Shown here one piece after another: positions 59,561 to 64,000 of a DNA stretch of 64,000 nucleotides (its first letter is position 1; each line of letters opens with the position of its first letter). Origin of the DNA: Pseudidiomarina salinarum (GTDB lineage: Bacteria; Pseudomonadota; Gammaproteobacteria; Enterobacterales; Alteromonadaceae); contig NZ_JPER01000004.1 in assembly GCF_000753715.1 (NCBI RefSeq), positions 1-64,000 of the forward strand, given 5' to 3'. Under the pieces are notes generated by a model. It searched no databases. It had not been told where the DNA came from and worked only from the letters and a program-made list of their open reading frames with translations. The position numbers and the translations under genes were made by a program.

Positions 59561-60916
59561 ATGGCCCGACATTTCGATTATTTGTCTATCGGCGCAGGTA
59601 GCGGCGGTATCGCTTCAGCTAACCGCGCAGCCATTCGCGGCGCGAAAGCCGCAGTAATCGAAGCCAAGGCTGTCGGTGGTACCTGTGTCAATGTGGGCTG
59701 TGTGCCCAAAAAGGTTATGTGGTATGGCGCCCACGTTGCTGAGGCAATCAAATACAGCAAAGCCTACGGTTTTGACCTTGAGCAAAAAGGTTTCGACTGG
59801 GGCCGTCTGGTACGCAACCGTGAAGCTTATATCGAACGCATCCACGGCGGCTACAAGCGCGGTTTTGAAAATAATGGCGTTGAGCTAATCGACGGTTTTG
59901 CCCGTTTTGTAGATGAACGCACCGTCGAAGTAAACGGCGAAAAAATCACCGCCGATCACATCACCATCGCTGTTGGTGGCCGCCCCATTATTCCCGAAAT
60001 TCCTGGTGCCGAATATGGCATCGATTCCGACGGCTTTTTTGCACTTGAACAGCAGCCGGAAAAAGTGGTGGTCATCGGCGCCGGCTATATTGCTTTGGAA
60101 ATCGCCGGCGTACTGAACGCACTGGGTTCAGAAACCCACTTATTGGTACGCGGCGATCGCCCATTACGCCATTTTGATGTGGATATCACCGATGCCTTGC
60201 TGGAGCGCATGGAAAAGGATGGGATGAATCTTGGCAAAGGATTCATTACCGATCGCATTGAAAAAGACGACGATGGCAAGCTGACTGTCTGCTCTAAAGA
60301 CGGGGAGTCGATTACTGGCATCGATTGCGTGATCTGGGCCATTGGCCGCGAGCCGGCAACCGATAAAATTAATGCCGAAGCCGCTGGCGTGAAAGTCGAT
60401 GCCATGGGCTATATCCGTACCGATGATTATCAGAATACCAACGTGAAAGGTATTTATGCCGTTGGCGATATCACCGGTGAAGCCCAGCTGACGCCGGTCG
60501 CAATTAAAGCGGGGCGCCTGCTGGCTGAGCGCTTGTTTAATCCGGCCTTAAGCGATGCCTGCATGGACTACAGCCAGATCCCAACCATAGTATTCAGCCA
60601 CCCGCCAATTGGTACTGTAGGGCTTACCGAAGCCGAAGCCATCGCCGTGCATGGCAAAGAGGAAGTGAAAGTATATAAGTCACAGTTCGCTGCCATGTAC
60701 AACGCCGTCACGCCCCACCGTGCCATGAGCACATTCAAGCTGGTTTGTTATGGCCCGGATGAAAAAGTCATCGGCATTCACGGGTTAGGTGAAGGCATGG
60801 ATGAAATCCTGCAGGGCTTTGCGGTCGCCATGAAAATGGGCGCCACCAAGGCCGACTTCGACGCCACTATCGCCTTGCATCCAACCAGTGCTGAAGAATT
60901 TGTCACGCTGCGTTAG
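59561..60916 (+). CDS. gorA: Glutathione reductase
   Basis: GorA reduces glutathione disulfide with NADPH. The 451-residue flavoprotein has the redox cysteine pair in [13 protein letters not shown], the FAD motif [15 protein letters not shown], the NAD(P) fold [15 protein letters not shown], and the C-terminal active-site segment [11 protein letters not shown] with His and Glu. I start at MARHFDYL (59561), preceded by AGGAG, which gives the family length. It is convergent with the EAL gene, seven bases between stops. Confidence 0.96.
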   Translation: MARHFDYLSIGAGSGGIASANRAAIRGAKAAVIEAKAVGGTCVNVGCVPKKVMWYGAHVAEAIKYSKAYGFDLEQKGFDWGRLVRNREAYIERIHGGYKRGFENNGVELIDGFARFVDERTVEVNGEKITADHITIAVGGRPIIPEIPGAEYGIDSDGFFALEQQPEKVVVIGAGYIALEIAGVLNALGSETHLLVRGDRPLRHFDVDITDALLERMEKDGMNLGKGFITDRIEKDDDGKLTVCSKDGESITGIDCVIWAIGREPATDKINAEAAGVKVDAMGYIRTDDYQNTNVKGIYAVGDITGEAQLTPVAIKAGRLLAERLFNPALSDACMDYSQIPTIVFSHPPIGTVGLTEAEAIAVHGKEEVKVYKSQFAAMYNAVTPHRAMSTFKLVCYGPDEKVIGIHGLGEGMDEILQGFAVAMKMGATKADFDATIALHPTSAEEFVTLR

Positions 60917-60923
60917 ACACAGG

Positions 60924-63146
60924 TTAGTCGGGTAACTTGTCCGGGGTTGAATGTTCTTCAAGAAAGTTAAGAAATTCAGCTTCGGGCATGGGTTTGGAAA
61001 TAAAATAGCCTTGTGCGAACCCACAGCCAAATTCAGCCAGCATTGCCAGGGTTTTGCCATCTTCTACTCCTTCCGCCACAGCGGTTAACCCAAGGTGCTC
61101 TGCAAGCACCAGGGTGGCCCGGACAATATTGCGGTTCTTCTTGTTATCGACCATACCGTCAACAAAGGAACGATCGATTTTCAGCTCCTGGATAGGGAAC
61201 ATACTCAGGTAAGCCAGCGAAGAATAACCGGTGCCGAAGTCATCGATAGAAACGTTGACACCCAGCTCTTTCAACTGCTGCAATACATCGCTGATGCACT
61301 CACTTTCATTCGAGAAACTGGTCTCGGTGAGCTCCAGTTTTAAGTCGCGAAAATCTCCCCCGTGTTGTTCAACGGTCCGCTTCATCCGCTCAAAGAAGTC
61401 AGGATCGGCAAGATCCAAAGTGGACACATTGACGCTGATGACAATCGGTCGATCCGCTCTCCGTAACTGTGCTGACAGACGCACCGCTTCATTAATCATC
61501 AGGTCCGTGACCTGAGAAACGAATCCCAGCTTTTCCACCAGCGGAATAAAGTCAACAGGAGAGAGCGCACCCAAGGTTGGATGCTGCCAGCGGACCAGTG
61601 CTTCAGCGCCAATAACCCGGTTACTTTCAATATTAATTTGCGGCTGAAAAACAGCGTACATACCTTCAAGAGAACGCAATCGGAATGCCGCGACTATCTC
61701 CACGTCTATCGGGTTTGGATCCATTGACTGGTCATAAACCACCCATTCTTCATATTCATGCAGCGCTTTGGAGAGCGCCAGGTCGGCGCGGGCTAGCAAG
61801 GTTTCGCTGGTTGTGCCATGTTGAGGGAAATACGCTGAACCTGCCGCAAATTGCGTATAAGGCATTTTTTCGCTCTGGGTAGATGCTATCGAGCTGAAAA
61901 AACGTCTTACTTCATCGCGGTCTGAAAATAATGCAAAAATTCCCCGGCCAAAATAGCATGAGGGGCCATCAACCTCAGCTTTCAGTTGACTGGTAATGTG
62001 CTGAATGAGTTCTTTCGAGTAGGACTGCCCCAGGGTGCCCCTCACTTCGTGCAGGGATACCAGTTTGAATACTAACAGCTCACAGTCTGCCGGGCACTCC
62101 GCCAGTCTCTTTTCTACCAACTGCGCGAAATAATGAGGCCGTGCCAGACCGGTTTCAGTTTCGCAGTTCGCCACATATCGGGTTTCGTCTTCGGAGCGAA
62201 GCGCGCGCTTTACGGCCGTTTCCAGTTCGTTGGTTTTGCTGGTTACCCGCTTTCTTAATGTCCAGGACCAAAGGAATAAGGTCATCATCAGCAAAATCGC
62301 CGTAATAGCTGTATAGCCAATGTAAAATGGGACCTGTATAAAGGATTCGCTACCGGGTCGTATTTGAGACTCCCACTTTTCATATACTTGCAGATAATCT
62401 TCGGAAGTCAGCGTTAAACTCAGCGAACTCTGCAACCATAAATACAAACCTTCGCGATCCTGCTTTACCGCAAAGGCATAGCTGCGTGGCCAGAAAGGCG
62501 GACTCACCGCCAAAAGCGGCAAATCCAGATTATCAATCAAAATTTCTGCTGTCGGCTCCGCTATAATCGCGCAGTCTGCCAGCCCGTTAAGAACCGCATG
62601 GAGAGCTTCTGCAGTACCGGCGGCAAGGACAATTTCGCCCCCAAAGTTTTGCGCGACTAGCTGTTCATGAGCAAAGGACCGCTCTTCAACTGCTATTCGT
62701 TGCCCTGCGAAATCCTCGGGACCACGAACCGGAGCATGTGACGATGGCCCGTAGATAGCATGGTTGAGAACGTAGAACGGGGTAGTAAAGCGGAAAAGCG
62801 CTTCGCGCTCTGGTGAGATAAACATAGCGGCGACATCGACTTCACCTTCTTGTAGCGCTCGGACTGTATCGCGCCATTCGCCCAGTCTGTAATCAACCGG
62901 GACCGAACCCTTCGCACTAATCGCCCGGGCAAGGTCAATATTAAATCCCCGGGGGCCGCTACCGCTTGACCATTCAAAGGGAGGGTAAGCTGAGTCGCCG
63001 GCGAAGATGACTTTATCTTGTGGGATACCTGAGGTTTTACTTGCTGATACCGGTACCAGTATAATTTGCAGTATCAGGATGATGCCAAAAAAGCGTGTTG
63101 TATTCCGCCACCCAGAACTGCCGGGATCTACGTTCGAAGTGCCCAT
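60924..63146 (-). CDS. Periplasmic-sensing c-di-GMP phosphodiesterase (SBP_bac_3-TM-GGDEF-like-EAL)
   Basis: A 740-residue inner-membrane receptor. A signal anchor (about 15-38) precedes a periplasmic amino-acid-binding type domain (about 45-270; AGDSAYPPFEW and GFNIDLARAI). A membrane helix (about 280-303) follows, then a degenerate GGDEF domain (YFGRGIFALF where GGDEF is expected) and a full EAL domain (about 490-735). The EAL domain retains EALVRW, DDFGTGYSS, ELKIDRSFV and AEGVED, so it should hydrolyse c-di-GMP. A periplasmic ligand, perhaps an amino acid, presumably controls this activity. I start at the ATG at 63146, with AGGGA eight bases upstream. Confidence 0.92.
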   Translation of the reverse strand: MGTSNVDPGSSGWRNTTRFFGIILILQIILVPVSASKTSGIPQDKVIFAGDSAYPPFEWSSGSGPRGFNIDLARAISAKGSVPVDYRLGEWRDTVRALQEGEVDVAAMFISPEREALFRFTTPFYVLNHAIYGPSSHAPVRGPEDFAGQRIAVEERSFAHEQLVAQNFGGEIVLAAGTAEALHAVLNGLADCAIIAEPTAEILIDNLDLPLLAVSPPFWPRSYAFAVKQDREGLYLWLQSSLSLTLTSEDYLQVYEKWESQIRPGSESFIQVPFYIGYTAITAILLMMTLFLWSWTLRKRVTSKTNELETAVKRALRSEDETRYVANCETETGLARPHYFAQLVEKRLAECPADCELLVFKLVSLHEVRGTLGQSYSKELIQHITSQLKAEVDGPSCYFGRGIFALFSDRDEVRRFFSSIASTQSEKMPYTQFAAGSAYFPQHGTTSETLLARADLALSKALHEYEEWVVYDQSMDPNPIDVEIVAAFRLRSLEGMYAVFQPQINIESNRVIGAEALVRWQHPTLGALSPVDFIPLVEKLGFVSQVTDLMINEAVRLSAQLRRADRPIVISVNVSTLDLADPDFFERMKRTVEQHGGDFRDLKLELTETSFSNESECISDVLQQLKELGVNVSIDDFGTGYSSLAYLSMFPIQELKIDRSFVDGMVDNKKNRNIVRATLVLAEHLGLTAVAEGVEDGKTLAMLAEFGCGFAQGYFISKPMPEAEFLNFLEEHSTPDKLPD

Positions 63147-63239
63147 AGTCAACGTCCCTAACACGTGTTTCCCTGATATACGTCTAGTATAGACATAAAA
63201 ATCACTTTATTTCTATGTTGCTTTATTGTTAAAAATAAA

Positions 63240-63914
63240 CTAACGAACGGCGTCCAGGGTGCAGGAGAGGATTTTCGAAAGGTGACTGTATGGCAATCCG
63301 GTTTCGGCATGCCATTGATTGAAGGCTTTCTGCGCCTGCAACAGGCCTTTCTTGCTGGTCGGTGAGGCATCCATGAGGTTATGGTTTTCGAGGGCAGTCA
63401 CCACGTCGGCGGATAAAACAAAACCGTCGTAGCCGACGCGGCGGAGAAAGTACTGTGCGGTCACACCGCCTAACCGGGAGCCACTATTTTTTAACCAGAT
63501 CAGTAACTCGGCCTGATCGCTTGAGGGCCACTGGCTAAGAAAACGGCCAAAGCTGCCATATTCTTCGCTGGCCTCAACAATCATGCGGGCGTTGAGCGGG
63601 ACGGTGTCGATTTTTTGCATGTTGCGTACGATACGTTCATCGCCGCTCAGGGCATCCAGCCGCTCCGGCGGCACCTGCTGCCAGTACACCGGTACAAAAC
63701 CGCTGAAGGCCGCCTCAAAACCCGGCCATTTATGGTCGATGATGCGCCAGACAAAACCAGCCCGGAATACGCAGCGAGTTATTTCCGCCAGATAAAAACT
63801 GTCGTCGCGCGCTTCGAGCTCAGCCTTTGTGGCAATCATGGGTAGACGCTTTTGTAACGCCTCCTCGCCACCGCTACGGGCAACCGCACGCTCATAAAAG
63901 TAAGCAAATTTCAT
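63240..63914 (-). CDS. DNA-3-methyladenine glycosylase I-like protein
   Basis: A 224-residue member of the Tag (COG2818) superfamily, which excises 3-methyladenine from DNA. Seen landmarks are ITRCVFRAGFVWRIIDHKWPGFEAAF, NARMIVEASEEYGSF and FLRRVGYDGFVLSADVV. The N-terminal zinc-site residues of E. coli Tag are not evident, so it belongs to a divergent group and the substrate is unsure. Its start overlaps the stop of the upstream partial gene (TGATG), so the two are coupled. Confidence 0.78.
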   Translation of the reverse strand: MKFAYFYERAVARSGGEEALQKRLPMIATKAELEARDDSFYLAEITRCVFRAGFVWRIIDHKWPGFEAAFSGFVPVYWQQVPPERLDALSGDERIVRNMQKIDTVPLNARMIVEASEEYGSFGRFLSQWPSSDQAELLIWLKNSGSRLGGVTAQYFLRRVGYDGFVLSADVVTALENHNLMDASPTSKKGLLQAQKAFNQWHAETGLPYSHLSKILSCTLDAVR

Positions 63915-64000
63915 CAGGAAACCGCCTTCACTTGCTGTTCGTAATGGACCACGTCGAACTCGCCGAGGGGATCTTTATGCTGAAACTGGCGCACGAAGTC
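63914..64000 (-). CDS. Partial gene, C-terminal 28 residues, not recognised
   Basis: The reading frame enters from beyond the window end on the minus strand and stops at 63914, overlapping the glycosylase start by one base. The visible tail is polar, with FQHKDPLGEFDVVHYEQQ. The family cannot be named from this fragment. The overlap implies translational coupling with the glycosylase-like gene. Confidence 0.7.
   Translation of the reverse strand, partial: DFVRQFQHKDPLGEFDVVHYEQQVKAVS

Overview
This window looks like chromosomal core genome from a free-living, probably marine or alkaline-water gammaproteobacterium of the Alteromonadales type (Idiomarinaceae or Alteromonadaceae are my best guess). 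The basis is protein flavour and gene order: groESL-cutA-dsbD, dusB-fis-purH-purD, orn/rsgA-psd, rsd/nudC-hemE, pabA-argD-astA-astD and trpS-rpe. I cannot run a phylogeny, so genus is not claimed. Base composition looks balanced and even. I see no prophage, transposase, CRISPR array, integron or defence island.

Layout. 1-6.8 kb: a secreted S8 protease, trmA, a MerC-domain membrane protein behind a near-perfect Zur box, the EF-P modification set (epmA, efp, epmB) and a DUF3016 protein. 6.8-15.9 kb: groESL with a sigma-32 type promoter, cutA-dsbD, aroQ-accB-accC-prmA and dusB-fis. 15.9-21.2 kb: purH, a lipoprotein-type methyltransferase homologue, purD, maoP, a cytochrome c and a DUF423 protein. 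21.5-26.7 kb: a TonB-dependent receptor with a Fur-like site, then two PepSY membrane proteins, the second fused to a ferredoxin plus FAD/NAD reductase. 26.7-31.5 kb: an unknown exported protein, rlmA without a normal start codon, a copA-cueR copper unit with a textbook CueR promoter, and wrbA. 31.6-35.2 kb: two identical tRNA-Gly genes, orn, rsgA-psd and a glycerophosphodiesterase. 35.2-45.5 kb: an RND efflux pair, hemE, nudC, rsd, fkpA/slyX, prkB, rlmJ and an OsmC-like protein. 45.5-54.3 kb: arginine succinyltransferase genes with pabA, an acetyl-CoA hydrolase/transferase, trpS, rpe and two small membrane or exported proteins. 54.2-64 kb: prlC, a dipeptidyl-peptidase, a DUF45 metalloprotease, gorA, a periplasmic-sensor EAL protein, a Tag-like glycosylase and the end of one unrecognised gene.

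How the genes work together. Most of the window is housekeeping: translation factors and rRNA/tRNA modification, purine, fatty-acid, heme and phospholipid synthesis, and protein folding. Three metal-responsive units stand out, each with a site readable in the DNA: Zur with the MerC-like protein, Fur with the receptor and PepSY reductase, and CueR with the copper ATPase. The receptor-PepSY-reductase cluster is the most interesting candidate system. It looks like an outer-membrane iron-complex importer paired with an inner-membrane reductase that carries its whole NADH-to-[2Fe-2S] electron chain on one polypeptide.
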